Positions 16,842-25,314 of a stretch of 64,000 bases of DNA are shown here, one piece after another (within the stretch, counting starts at the first letter, position 1; each line of letters begins with the position of its first letter). Origin of the DNA: Bradyrhizobium nitroreducens (lineage in GTDB: Bacteria; Pseudomonadota; Alphaproteobacteria; Rhizobiales; Xanthobacteraceae). The position numbers and the translations under genes are program-made. Under the pieces are notes generated by a model. It ran no database searches and was not told the origin of the DNA. It worked only from the letters and a program-made list of their open reading frames with translations. The DNA lies in NCBI RefSeq assembly GCF_002776695.1, contig NZ_LFJC01000003.1, positions 3,123,188-3,187,187 of the forward strand, written 5' to 3'.

Positions 16842-18527
16842 ATGCCGACATACAGAGTCAGTCTACCGAACGAGCCGATCGCATCGCAGATCACCGGGAG
16901 CACACTTCCGTCCTCGGATTCCGCCGGTTCGACAGGCTTGCAAGTCCGCACGATCACGGCCGCCGCGATGGGCACCGTTTTTGAGTGGTACGAATTCACG
17001 CTCTATGCGGCGATGGCGGGAGTGCTCGCGGCCAAATTCTTCAGCGGTCTTGATCCGTCTATAAGTTTCATCTTTGCATTGCTGACTTTCGGCGTCGGCT
17101 TCGTGGTCCGGCCGTTTGGTGCGATCGTATTCGGACGATTAGGCGACCTAATCGGCCGCAAGCGTACCTTCATGATAACCATCGTTATCATGGGGTTGGC
17201 CACCTTCGCCGTAGGTCTTCTTCCGATTTACGAGACCGTGGGAATCCTTGCGCCGATCATGCTGGTCGCCCTGCGTATCTTGCAAGGCTTGGCGCTTGGG
17301 GGCGAGTACGGTGGGGCGGTCATCTACGTGACCGAGCACGTCGAGAGAAACAAGAGAGGTTTGAGCACCTCATTCATTCAGATGACGGGCACCCTCGGCT
17401 TCCTGTTGGCTCTGATCTCCATACAAACAGTGCAGGCATTTGCGTCGACGGCTGCATTCGACGCCTGGGCCTGGCGAATTCCGTTTCTTATTTCGATCGT
17501 CCTCCTGGGTCTATCGATTCGAGTGCGTCTGCAGATGCACGAATCGCCGGTCTTCCAGAAGATGGCTGAAGAAAAACGGCTATCCAGTGGGCCGATCCGC
17601 GAAACGTTTGGAAGCTGGAAAAATATCCGACTACTTTGCGTCGCCTTGATCGGCATCGGGGGCGGTATGTCTGTCGTATACTACAATGCGGTTCTCTATC
17701 CCCTCTTCTTTCTGACGCGGACATTGAATGTCTCGATGCCCGTCGCCAATCTGGTCACCACGATCGCGGCGCTTTTGTCGATACCTATGATCTGGTTCTC
17801 AGGATGGCTGTCCGATCGCGTGGGTCGGAAGCCCGTGATGCTTGCAGGGTTTGCTCTCGGCCTAGCGGCGACGTTTCCGATCTTTCATCAGATCGCCGCA
17901 GTGGCCAATCCTGCCCTCGCCAAGGCTCAGGCAGAGACCGCTGTTTCGGTTCGAACCGACGCATCGGGTTGCTCTTTCATGTTCAACCCACTCGGAAATC
18001 GCAAGTTCACGTCGCCGTGCGATATCGCGCGCCAAGTTCTGGCCGCATCGTCCGTCAATTACACGAGTGTCGATCAACCCGGTGACGGCACGACCGAGGT
18101 GCGGATCGGCGATCGGGTGCTAATCGCAAATTCGTCTGGAGCATTCGATCAGGCGACCTTCACGCGCGAGATCAAGGAAGGAATCAAGCAAGCGGGTTTT
18201 GGTGCACCCGGGAACCCGACCGCGACCGATCAAATGAAGATCATTGCACTGCTGCTGGTGCTGCTTCTTGCGATGGCATTGGGTTACGCCCCCGTGGGCG
18301 TGGCGATGGCGGAGATGTTCCCTGCGCGCATCCGCTATACAGCGATGTCTTTTCCGTATCATTTTTCCAGTGGCTGGATCGGCGGTCTGCTACCGACATT
18401 CGCGTTCGCCATCGCCGTCGCGCAAGGAAACATCTTCGCGGGCCTTTGGTACACCGTCGGTTGGCTTATCGTGGGACTGATTGTGACTGGATTGTTCTAT
18501 CGCGAGCCCAAATCCGATGTGGAGTGA
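16842..18527 (+). CDS. MFS transporter, metabolite:H+ symporter type, with a large loop insertion
   Basis: This inner-membrane carrier of 561 residues is longer than the usual 430-450. The MHS-type start (TVFEWYEFTLYAA, about 46-58) and the cytoplasmic loop motif GRLGDLIGRKRT are present. About residues 350-465 form a hydrophilic insertion between two late helices, predicted to face the periplasm, with two cysteines (about 377 and 393) that could pair. After it the helices resume with KIIALLLVLLLAMALGY. AAGGGGAGC precedes the ATG. The promoter side carries the TTCT/AGAA array. MHS carriers usually move carboxylates or small zwitterions; the substrate here is unknown. Confidence 0.88.
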   Translation: MPTYRVSLPNEPIASQITGSTLPSSDSAGSTGLQVRTITAAAMGTVFEWYEFTLYAAMAGVLAAKFFSGLDPSISFIFALLTFGVGFVVRPFGAIVFGRLGDLIGRKRTFMITIVIMGLATFAVGLLPIYETVGILAPIMLVALRILQGLALGGEYGGAVIYVTEHVERNKRGLSTSFIQMTGTLGFLLALISIQTVQAFASTAAFDAWAWRIPFLISIVLLGLSIRVRLQMHESPVFQKMAEEKRLSSGPIRETFGSWKNIRLLCVALIGIGGGMSVVYYNAVLYPLFFLTRTLNVSMPVANLVTTIAALLSIPMIWFSGWLSDRVGRKPVMLAGFALGLAATFPIFHQIAAVANPALAKAQAETAVSVRTDASGCSFMFNPLGNRKFTSPCDIARQVLAASSVNYTSVDQPGDGTTEVRIGDRVLIANSSGAFDQATFTREIKEGIKQAGFGAPGNPTATDQMKIIALLLVLLLAMALGYAPVGVAMAEMFPARIRYTAMSFPYHFSSGWIGGLLPTFAFAIAVAQGNIFAGLWYTVGWLIVGLIVTGLFYREPKSDVE

Positions 18528-18843
18528 AATGCACTGGGAGCCTCGCATCGTGATGCCGCCTCGCGATTTCCATCGATGCAAGGGTTTGTTTTACGAGTAG
18601 AGGCGGTGGGAGGCTTTTCTTGCCGACGGCCAAACGCGCTTTTCTGAATTGTGCCGCAGCATGGTTCTGCGCACTCCGTGGTCCCTGTTGGGACATCCTC
18701 CTGAGACTGCCGTGGCCCCCTTGGCCGTGGCACCCGCCGCCGCCAAACGGCGGCGGCGGGCCCTTTCTTTTTTTGGTGATGTAAGCTTACGGATCGGGTT
18801 CGCACGGCGTGAACTCCGACGGTGCTCTGGAAGATAAGCAAAG
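18528..18843. other. Intergenic region with a strong terminator; no gene
   Basis: No coding frame is credible here. A small hairpin GTCCC-TGTT-GGGAC at 18681-18694 is followed by the very stable GC stem and T run at 18733-18774. The pair could be the end of the transporter transcript or a short leader/attenuator before the FAH-fold gene. The sequence alone does not decide. Confidence 0.5.
18733..18774 (+). terminator. Rho-independent terminator
   Basis: A perfect 12-bp GC stem (18733-18744 with 18749-18760, loop AAAC) is followed by CCC and a T-rich run to 18774. It ends the MFS transcript, or attenuates transcription into the downstream FAH/lactonase pair. Confidence 0.8.
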
Positions 18844-19776
18844 ATGAACTCTCGCAACGAACTGAACATTCAGGTCTCCGATCTTGACGCGCGCCTTGCC
18901 AATCTGCGTGTCGACGACGGATACGCCCTTGGCGCAGAGGTCGAGGGCGGTGTCGTAAACTTGACCACCCTCGCGGCGGCTATAGGTCTATCGGCCCCGC
19001 GCGATATCGACGATCTCCTGCAAAACGGGCGAGCTCCCGAAGTGCGTGCTGTGCTTGAGGCGATAAAAAGTCGGGGATCAGCCTTCGTTGTCACGCCGAT
19101 CTCGGACATCTCGTTCGCGCCTCTGGTGACCCGTCCCGAAAAGATCATCTGTGTCGGTTTCAACTACCGGGAACACGCCATCGAAACCAATACACCGGTC
19201 CCCAAGGCACCGCCGCTTTTCAACAAATTCAATAACGCTCTCAATAGCCACGGTGGAGTTGTGCATCTGCCCACGCGAGTAGCCCGGCAGTTCGATTATG
19301 AGACCGAGCTGGTCATCGTATTCGGACGAAATTGCCGGGACGTGTCGGAAGACGATGCACTTGATGTTGTTGCCGGTTACACTATCGGAAATGATGTCAG
19401 CGCGCGCGAGCTGCAGACCGCGACTTCACAATTTCTGGCCGGCAAGACTTCGGATGGCTTCGGTCCGGTCGGGCCGTGGCTTGTGCCTCGCGGTATGGTA
19501 CCGGATCCTAACGCCCTGAAGCTCCAGACATGGGTTAACGGCACAATTCGCCAGGACTGGAACACGCGGGACATGATCTTCGACTGCCGCAAGCTGATCG
19601 CCTATGCATCGAGCGTCATGAGCATAAAGGCCGGCGACATAATGTTCACAGGGACGCCGCAGGGCGTGATTCTCGGAGAGAAGGCTCCTCGAGAGGAGCG
19701 TCAGTGGCTCAAAGCGGGAGACGAGGTCGTATCTTCAGTCGAAGGCCTCGGCGAATTGCGCGTCAAACTTATTTAG
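18844..19776 (+). CDS. Fumarylacetoacetate hydrolase family protein
   Basis: This cytoplasmic enzyme of 310 residues has the FAH fold, used for C-C hydrolysis, decarboxylation or isomerisation of oxo-acids in ring-cleavage pathways. The family block KIICVGFNYREHAIET (about 100) is followed by the acidic metal-ligand segment DYETELVIVFGR (about 150) and GNDVSAREL. The C-terminal MFTGTPQGV is also typical. It is separated from a lactonase-like gene by only 19 bases, suggesting that the two act in succession on a lactone or oxo-acid (inference). The exact reaction cannot be assigned. Confidence 0.88.
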   Translation: MNSRNELNIQVSDLDARLANLRVDDGYALGAEVEGGVVNLTTLAAAIGLSAPRDIDDLLQNGRAPEVRAVLEAIKSRGSAFVVTPISDISFAPLVTRPEKIICVGFNYREHAIETNTPVPKAPPLFNKFNNALNSHGGVVHLPTRVARQFDYETELVIVFGRNCRDVSEDDALDVVAGYTIGNDVSARELQTATSQFLAGKTSDGFGPVGPWLVPRGMVPDPNALKLQTWVNGTIRQDWNTRDMIFDCRKLIAYASSVMSIKAGDIMFTGTPQGVILGEKAPREERQWLKAGDEVVSSVEGLGELRVKLI

Positions 19777-19795
19777 TTACGGACACCATTGTACG

Positions 19796-20578
19796 ATGAG
19801 CAATTATGCATCGATAGAAAAGATATTCATTCTCGACGGCGGTGAAGCGCATGTTGATGACGGTTCGATCTACTCGCCGGGCCTGAACGTGGGCGTGCCG
19901 ATGACGTTGAGCTGTAACGCCTATCTCGTCCGACATCGCGAGGGATGGTTCTTGTGGGATACGGGAACGCAGGACGATCTAGTTTCGGAGCCGATTGGGC
20001 GTATTATTGCACACGGCATCCGGGGGACGGTGAGAAGGACTTTGGAAGCGCAACTGGCCGAGTTGGGCGTCGCGCCTGGCCAAATAGGGACCATCGCAAT
20101 CTCTCACGCGCACTACGACCACGTCGGCAATTGTCGCCTGTTTCGCAAGGCGAAGTGGATCGCACAAAAGGCCGAATACGAAGCGATGTTCGGACCAAAC
20201 CCCGAAGAGTTCGGATATTCACCTGAACTCTACGAGACCATGAGGCAGAACGAGGTCGAGCTGGTCGAAGGGGATCACGACGTTTTCGGAGATGGAGCTG
20301 TTCGCTTGATCTTCACGCCAGGGCACACGCTTGGTCACTGCTCATTATTGATAAGGTTGCCCGAAACCGGCTCGGTCTTGCTCAGTGGCGATGTCGCTCA
20401 CAATCGGGAAAACTTTCGTCTTCGCCGGGTTCCGGCCTTCAACGCCGACAAGAGTGCGTCTGTTGCTTCCATGGAGAAAGTGGACGCGCTCTTGCGCGCT
20501 GAAAGAGCGACTATGTGGATCAATCACGACACCGCTGAAAGCAAGCTCCTGCCGCACGCGCCAGCCGCGATACTATGA
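19796..20578 (+). CDS. Metallo-beta-lactamase fold lactonase-like hydrolase
   Basis: This 260-residue protein resembles the N-acyl-homoserine lactonase branch (AttM/BlcC-like) of the metallo-beta-lactamase superfamily. The dinuclear zinc motif HAHYDH (about 103-108) is intact, followed by FTPGHTLGHCSL (about 167) and SGDVAH with an aspartate ligand (about 200). There is no signal peptide, so it is cytoplasmic. In this setting it more likely opens a catabolic lactone than quenches quorum signals, as for BlcC and gamma-butyrolactone (inference). It is co-oriented and closely spaced with the FAH-fold gene. Confidence 0.85.
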   Translation: MSNYASIEKIFILDGGEAHVDDGSIYSPGLNVGVPMTLSCNAYLVRHREGWFLWDTGTQDDLVSEPIGRIIAHGIRGTVRRTLEAQLAELGVAPGQIGTIAISHAHYDHVGNCRLFRKAKWIAQKAEYEAMFGPNPEEFGYSPELYETMRQNEVELVEGDHDVFGDGAVRLIFTPGHTLGHCSLLIRLPETGSVLLSGDVAHNRENFRLRRVPAFNADKSASVASMEKVDALLRAERATMWINHDTAESKLLPHAPAAIL

Positions 20579-20898
20579 TTCAGGCGGGTTGAAGGCCCCG
20601 CATAGGTAACGACCGGGCGCTGACGCGTCCCTCAAGCCGGCCTTAGGGGCCAAGTTGCGGCGCGAAAAGGCTCAGTAGTCGTCGCGCTTCCGATGCATCA
20701 AGATTTGGCGTGCCCTCGGCCTGAGCGACAGGGGCTTTCCGTCGCGTGGCCAGGGGAGGGAGGTCGTAATCGACGTCAAGCCAAAAGGGCGCGTGAACGC
20801 GTCCACCTTTGCCGTTGACAAGACGCCATTATCAAAAATAGTATTCAATTCGATCGTATCGTATTGTAATACAGTCGAGTGTTTGTTTAGGGGGCGCC
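20579..20898. other. Intergenic region before LLM monooxygenase 1
   Basis: No gene is seen. The right end turns AT-rich (20826-20880) and carries the IclR-type element at 20855-20874, followed by a purine-rich ribosome site (AGGGGGCG) for the next gene. Confidence 0.55.
20855..20874 (+). promoter_or_regulatory. IclR-type operator, site 1
   Basis: CGTATCGTATTGTAATACAG matches the consensus CGTATCGTATTGCAATACGA at 17 of 20 positions. It ends 24 bases before the start of LLM monooxygenase 1, where a bound protein would overlap the promoter. Confidence 0.7.
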
Positions 20899-22029
20899 AT
20901 GTCGAACAATCCGCTTTTCAACTCCAATAAGCTCAAGCTTGGGATCTTTGGAACGAACGGTAAGGGTGGCGCGCAGACCCTTGCTCCCGAGCAATATAAG
21001 CCGACGTGGAAAAACTCGGTCGACACCGCAACAATGGCTGATCGCGCTGGTTTCGAGGCGATTGTCGCGTATGCGAGATGGAAGGGTTACATCCCCGGAC
21101 GTCCCAACCATGCGAGCGGCATCGTCCTCGATCCCTTCACTTGGGCCGCGGGCGTCGCCCAGGCGACGAGCTACTCGGCGATATTCGCGACTTCACATGC
21201 TCCGACTGTCCATCCGATCACGTGCGCCAAGCAGTGCGCCACCATCGATATCATATCAGGCGGACGGTTCGGGTTGAATGTCGTCGGCGGATGGAATCGC
21301 CCGGAACTCGAAATGTTCGGAGCTCCACTGAAGGAGCACGATGCCCGATACGATCACCTCGGAGAATGGCTCGAAGTCATTCAACGAATGTGGAACGAGG
21401 AAGAGGAGTTCGACTTCACGGGCGAATTCTACAAGGTCGTCCGAGGTGCCTCGATGCCTAAACCTCTGCAGCGCCCGCGTCCGCCGATCATGAACGCGGG
21501 GGGCTCGCCGCGCGGAATGCGTTTTGCTTGCGAGCACGCCGATATGGCTTTCGTGATCTTGCGTTCGAACGACCCCGAAATTTGCCGCAAGCAAATCGAC
21601 GAGTATAAGCAAATGGCCAAGGATGAATTTGGGCGGGAAATCCAGGTTTGGACCTATTGCCCGGTGGTCCAGCGCGACACACGCAAAGAAGCTGAGGCAT
21701 ATCTGCGGTACTATGCCGTCGAACTCGAAGATAAGGAAAGTGTCGACGCGTGGTCTAAGGGGCTTGCCGCCGAAACCAAGATCGTCTCGCCCGAGCAGAT
21801 GAGCGACTTCCGCATCCGCTTTGCGGCGGGTGCCGGCGGAAACATCCTGCTCGGCACCGCCGACGACATCGCGGACCAACTTCAGGTCTTCAATCAAGCC
21901 GGCCTCGACGGCGTTCTCTGTACATGGGTCGATTTTCACGACGGGATCGAGCGATTTGCCCGCGATGTCTTTCCGATCCTGGAAGGCCGGGGATTGCGCA
22001 AGCCCCACGAGTCGAACGAGCGATCATAG
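20899..22029 (+). CDS. LLM class flavin-dependent monooxygenase 1 (RutA/SfnG-like)
   Basis: This 376-residue TIM-barrel enzyme of the bacterial-luciferase-like family uses reduced FMN and oxygen. SHAPTVHPITCAKQCATIDIISGGR (about 97-121) and GLNVVGGWN (about 123) are the family's flavin/substrate core, closest in style to RutA, SfnG and related C-N or C-S cleaving members. No reductase is adjacent; the best candidate is the flavin reductase at 48.3 kb, which sits beside its paralogue at 49354-50490. Both share the unusual start SNKLKLGIFGTNGKGGAQT. It is preceded by the IclR-type site and followed by an SDR and an imidase-type hydrolase. The substrate is unknown. Confidence 0.9.
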   Translation: MSNNPLFNSNKLKLGIFGTNGKGGAQTLAPEQYKPTWKNSVDTATMADRAGFEAIVAYARWKGYIPGRPNHASGIVLDPFTWAAGVAQATSYSAIFATSHAPTVHPITCAKQCATIDIISGGRFGLNVVGGWNRPELEMFGAPLKEHDARYDHLGEWLEVIQRMWNEEEEFDFTGEFYKVVRGASMPKPLQRPRPPIMNAGGSPRGMRFACEHADMAFVILRSNDPEICRKQIDEYKQMAKDEFGREIQVWTYCPVVQRDTRKEAEAYLRYYAVELEDKESVDAWSKGLAAETKIVSPEQMSDFRIRFAAGAGGNILLGTADDIADQLQVFNQAGLDGVLCTWVDFHDGIERFARDVFPILEGRGLRKPHESNERS

Positions 22030-22457
22030 GGGCGGCGGATCTCGCTCCGGCCATTCTGCGATAATCGAAATCGAACGCCGCACGCAGCCTTGCAGCCTTC
22101 GTTGGCGTACCGAGATGCCGGTACGTCACCTGCGATTATCTCAGATTCCTGTGGCTGGACTGATGTCGTTCAGTGCGCCGCCGAGCCGTCGCTTCGCTAC
22201 CACGCCGACTCCTTGTGCAGCTGACGATCAGGCCTCGGCGTTGATCGTGGCGAGCAGAACGCATTCTACGCATCGCGAGAATGCTGGTAACGCGAACGGT
22301 CGCGTAAGTCGTGGTACCGAAAAGTGCAGTTTGATTTCAGAACAGCCTGTAGTGAGCGAAAATTGCGCTTGACCGCGAGCCATCCGATGCAAGACAATTA
22401 CGATGCATTCGTATCGTATAGCAATACGTCTAAAGCTGACGTGGCTTAGGACCAACG
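22030..22457. other. Intergenic region between LLM 1 and the SDR
   Basis: No credible gene is present in these 428 bases. Short open frames lack start sites and similarity. The only feature seen is the IclR-type element at 22410-22429. Confidence 0.55.
22410..22429 (+). promoter_or_regulatory. IclR-type operator, site 2
   Basis: CGTATCGTATAGCAATACGT matches the consensus at 18 of 20 positions and ends 28 bases before the SDR start. The geometry is nearly the same as at sites 1 and 3. Confidence 0.7.
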
Positions 22458-23237
22458 GTGACCGAGATGAAAGAAAAAGTCGGCTTCTCCAACGAGCGGT
22501 TTGCCGGAAAGACCGCGATCGTGACCGGAGCGGCACGCGGTATCGGCGAAAGCATCGCCGACAGGTTCGTCTCCGAAGGCGCGAGGGTCCTTCTGGTGGA
22601 CCTCAATCCTGACGTGGAGGCGACTGCACGTCGCTTGGGGCAAACCGCGTTGATCAAGAGCGTGACTGATGCCGACGCGGGGGCTCGGATCGTCGCCACC
22701 GCGATGGAGGCGCTCGGGAAGATAGACATCCTGGTGAACAACGCAGGCATCGGAGGTTCTAAGCGGCTGCAGGATACCGACGACGAACTGATCGACCGAT
22801 TTCTTCAGACCAATTTGGCATCCCTTCTCAGAATAACGAGGTCGGTCCTTCCTCGCCTCACTCGCCCCGGCGGGCGCATCATCAACATATCGTCGATCTT
22901 CGGCCTGACCGGTTACCCCGGCACCACGGCGTACGCCGTCGCCAAGGCGGGCGTCGCTCAATTCACCAGGCAACTGGCCGGCGAACTCGGTCCGGAGGGC
23001 ATACTGGTGAATGCGATCGCACCGGGCGTTATCGCGACTCCGATGACCACGGGACGCCAGCAGAACGCTCTCTACCAGAGGCTCATGATCGAAGGAACGC
23101 CCTTGGAGCGAGTAGGGCAACCTGAGGATATCGCAGGCCCCGTCGCGTTTCTTGCCTCCGAAGACGCCGCCTTCATCACGGGCACGGTGCTGCCGGTCGA
23201 CGGAGGAATCCTGGCGGCGCGGCACGGCAAGATTTGA
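22458..23237 (+). CDS. SDR family oxidoreductase
   Basis: This classical short-chain dehydrogenase of 259 residues has the cofactor motif TGAARGIGES (about 21), NNAGIGG (about 94) and the catalytic YAVAKAG (about 158), and ends in VDGGILAARHG. The GTG at 22458 has AGGA about seven bases upstream; the ATG at 22467 is possible. It lies under the IclR-type operator and 19 bases before the imidase-type hydrolase, likely one transcript continuing into LIV system 2. The substrate is unknown. Confidence 0.88.
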   Translation: MTEMKEKVGFSNERFAGKTAIVTGAARGIGESIADRFVSEGARVLLVDLNPDVEATARRLGQTALIKSVTDADAGARIVATAMEALGKIDILVNNAGIGGSKRLQDTDDELIDRFLQTNLASLLRITRSVLPRLTRPGGRIINISSIFGLTGYPGTTAYAVAKAGVAQFTRQLAGELGPEGILVNAIAPGVIATPMTTGRQQNALYQRLMIEGTPLERVGQPEDIAGPVAFLASEDAAFITGTVLPVDGGILAARHGKI

Positions 23238-23256
23238 CGAACGAAAGAGGTCGCAG

Positions 23257-24090
23257 ATGCACGACATGAGCGTTCGTTGGCCAAATGGCGCGCAGTGCGC
23301 CGTCATGCTGACCTTCGATTTTGACGCTGAGACTCTATGGACCGGGCGCGACCCGGACAACGCCGGCCGCCCTGGCGTGCTGAGCCAGGGCCGTTACGGC
23401 GCGAAGGTGGGTGTTCCGAAGATCCTGGATACGCTGCGCGACGAGGACCTGAAGGCGACGTTCTTCGTGCCTGGCTGGGTAGTCGACAACCACCCCGGCC
23501 GGGTGGAGATGATCGTCAAGGATGGGCACGAGATAGGACATCATTCGTACTCGCATCGATGGATCGCCAACGATCCGCAGGCCGAGATCGAGGAAATGGA
23601 GCGGGGTCTCGAAGCATTGAAGCGGCGGGTCGATGTCGTACCGAAAGGGTATCGATCGCCGGCCGGGGAAGTATCAGAAGGACTCTTCAGGCTGCTTCAG
23701 AAGCACGACTTTCTTTACGACTCCTCGCTGATGGACGACGTCAATCCCTATCGTCATCGGCTGCCCGATGGTTCGAAGGGCCCGGTGGAGCTCCCTTGGC
23801 ACTGGAGTCTGGATGATGCGCCATTCGCGCTATTCTCGATCAAGTCTCCGAGGCCGATCTTCACCAACGAGCACATGCTCTCGGTCTTCAAGGACGAATT
23901 CCGAGAGATCTACCGTTGGGGAGGGCTCTACGACATTATTTTCCACCCGCAGGTGAGCGGTCGGCCGAGTCGCGTGGCCCTCATAAGGGAGTTGATCGCG
24001 TTCATCCGTACGTTCCCGAACGTCTGGTTCGCCACAGGGACCGAGGTCGCCCAACACTGGGTCAAGGAATACGAGAGCACGAACGGTTGA
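23257..24090 (+). CDS. Polysaccharide deacetylase-fold hydrolase 1 (imidase/allantoinase type)
   Basis: This 277-residue NodB-fold hydrolase has the metal motif DFDAE (about 21-25), GHHSYSHRW (about 93) and a C-terminal FHPQVSGRPSR. No signal peptide is present, so it is cytoplasmic and unlikely to act on peptidoglycan. Cytoplasmic members of this family include PuuE allantoinase and bacterial cyclic imide hydrolase, which open cyclic amides. AAAGAGG precedes the ATG. Its neighbours, an LLM oxygenase, an SDR and an ABC importer, fit a role in cyclic amide or imide breakdown (inference). A second member is at 41279-42178. Confidence 0.85.
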   Translation: MHDMSVRWPNGAQCAVMLTFDFDAETLWTGRDPDNAGRPGVLSQGRYGAKVGVPKILDTLRDEDLKATFFVPGWVVDNHPGRVEMIVKDGHEIGHHSYSHRWIANDPQAEIEEMERGLEALKRRVDVVPKGYRSPAGEVSEGLFRLLQKHDFLYDSSLMDDVNPYRHRLPDGSKGPVELPWHWSLDDAPFALFSIKSPRPIFTNEHMLSVFKDEFREIYRWGGLYDIIFHPQVSGRPSRVALIRELIAFIRTFPNVWFATGTEVAQHWVKEYESTNG

Positions 24091-24149
24091 TGAGCATGGG
24101 CACCCGGAGCCGAGCTATTGGCACAACATCGGATATGAAAGGACTGTCT

Positions 24150-25301
24150 ATGACGAGACTTTCTCGCAGAAGTTTTCTGACAGCTGCCGGCGTTTCGTTG
24201 GCGACGCCGTACATCGCACGCGCCCAATCGAACGCCCCCATCAAAGTGGGCGGGATGCTGCCGATGTCCGGCGCGGCCAGCATCGAAGGTCGGCAGGTAC
24301 TTTTGGGTCTTCAGTTCGCGGTCGAGGAAATCAACGCGAAAGGCGGGCTGCTGGACAGGAAGATCGAGCTCGTCATCGAGGACGACGAAAGCAACTCGAC
24401 GAAAGGCGTGACGGCAGTACGTAGATTGATCGAGCGCGACAAGGTCCCGTTCATCGTCGGCACATACGCCTCCGCCGTCGTGGTCGCAGCCGTCAAGGTG
24501 GCGGCCGAATACAAAGTCCCGATGCTGTCTGGCGGCTCGACTGCGGCTGCCGGCACGGATCAGAACACTCCGGGCGATCCCTGGTTCTTCCGCTCTTGGC
24601 CCGACAGCAACAAGCAGGGTGAAGATACGGCCAAGGCCATCGTCGAGAAGTTCAAGAAGACCAAGGTCGCGATCATTCACGACAATACCAACTATGGCGT
24701 GACGCTCGCCGACCAAGTCACTCGCGTGGTCACAGCGGTCGGCGGGGTAATCGTTTCGCGAGACAGCTTTAACGCAGGTGAGCAGGATTTTTCTTCGATG
24801 CTGACCAAAGTCCGCACCCTGCGCCCCGAGGCGGTCTATATCGGAGGTTGGGCCGGGGATGGTGCCAACATCGTTCGTCAGGCAGCCGAGATCGGCCTTC
24901 GGGCTCAATTCGTCGGTTCTGGATCGATGTTGTCGGACGATTTTATCAAGCTCGCAGGTCCCGCTTCCGAAGGTTTCGCCGTCGCCACCGTTTTCGAGCC
25001 TTCGACTCCAAATCCGGTCGGACGCGCCTTCGCCGACCGCTTTCGCGCGCGGTTCAATCAGGATGCCAACACGTTCTCCTCGATCGGATTCGACTCCACG
25101 TCGATCGGCCTGGAAGCAATGCGGCGCGTCGGAAGGCCGGACGGGCAGGAGATCCAGAAGATGATCAGAGGCGGAATGAAGGATTTCGCGCTCGCTCAGG
25201 GCCCGGCCGGAACCACCGCCGCTTTCAACGAAAAGGGTAGCGTCGACTTTCCCGATTTCATAGCCGTGATCAAGGACGGCAAACGACGGCTTGAAGTTTG
25301 A
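24150..25301 (+). CDS. LIV-type ABC transporter substrate-binding protein (system 2)
   Basis: This periplasmic binding protein (383 residues) is of the branched-chain amino acid type. The N-terminus is a textbook Tat signal (RLSRRSFLTAAGVSLATPYIA, cut after ARA), and the mature protein opens IKVGGMLPMSGAASIEG. AAAGGA precedes the ATG at 24150; upstream ATGs at 24090, 24096 and 24135 lack a good site. It starts the second complete LIV set, 59 bases after the imidase-type hydrolase, so it probably brings in that enzyme's substrate or a precursor (inference). Confidence 0.9.
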   Translation: MTRLSRRSFLTAAGVSLATPYIARAQSNAPIKVGGMLPMSGAASIEGRQVLLGLQFAVEEINAKGGLLDRKIELVIEDDESNSTKGVTAVRRLIERDKVPFIVGTYASAVVVAAVKVAAEYKVPMLSGGSTAAAGTDQNTPGDPWFFRSWPDSNKQGEDTAKAIVEKFKKTKVAIIHDNTNYGVTLADQVTRVVTAVGGVIVSRDSFNAGEQDFSSMLTKVRTLRPEAVYIGGWAGDGANIVRQAAEIGLRAQFVGSGSMLSDDFIKLAGPASEGFAVATVFEPSTPNPVGRAFADRFRARFNQDANTFSSIGFDSTSIGLEAMRRVGRPDGQEIQKMIRGGMKDFALAQGPAGTTAAFNEKGSVDFPDFIAVIKDGKRRLEV

Positions 25302-25314
25302 GCCGGCGAATCCG

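Noticed and set aside
18649..18837. A leader peptide or amino-acid attenuator before the FAH-fold gene
   Set aside because: The frame has no run of a regulatory amino acid and no ribosome site. The hairpin and T run are sufficiently explained as a terminator, so only that was listed.
20899..22029. Calling LLM 1 or LLM 4 RutA and the region a rut operon
   Set aside because: The RutB-F partners are missing and the N-terminal motif differs; the likeness is at the family level only.
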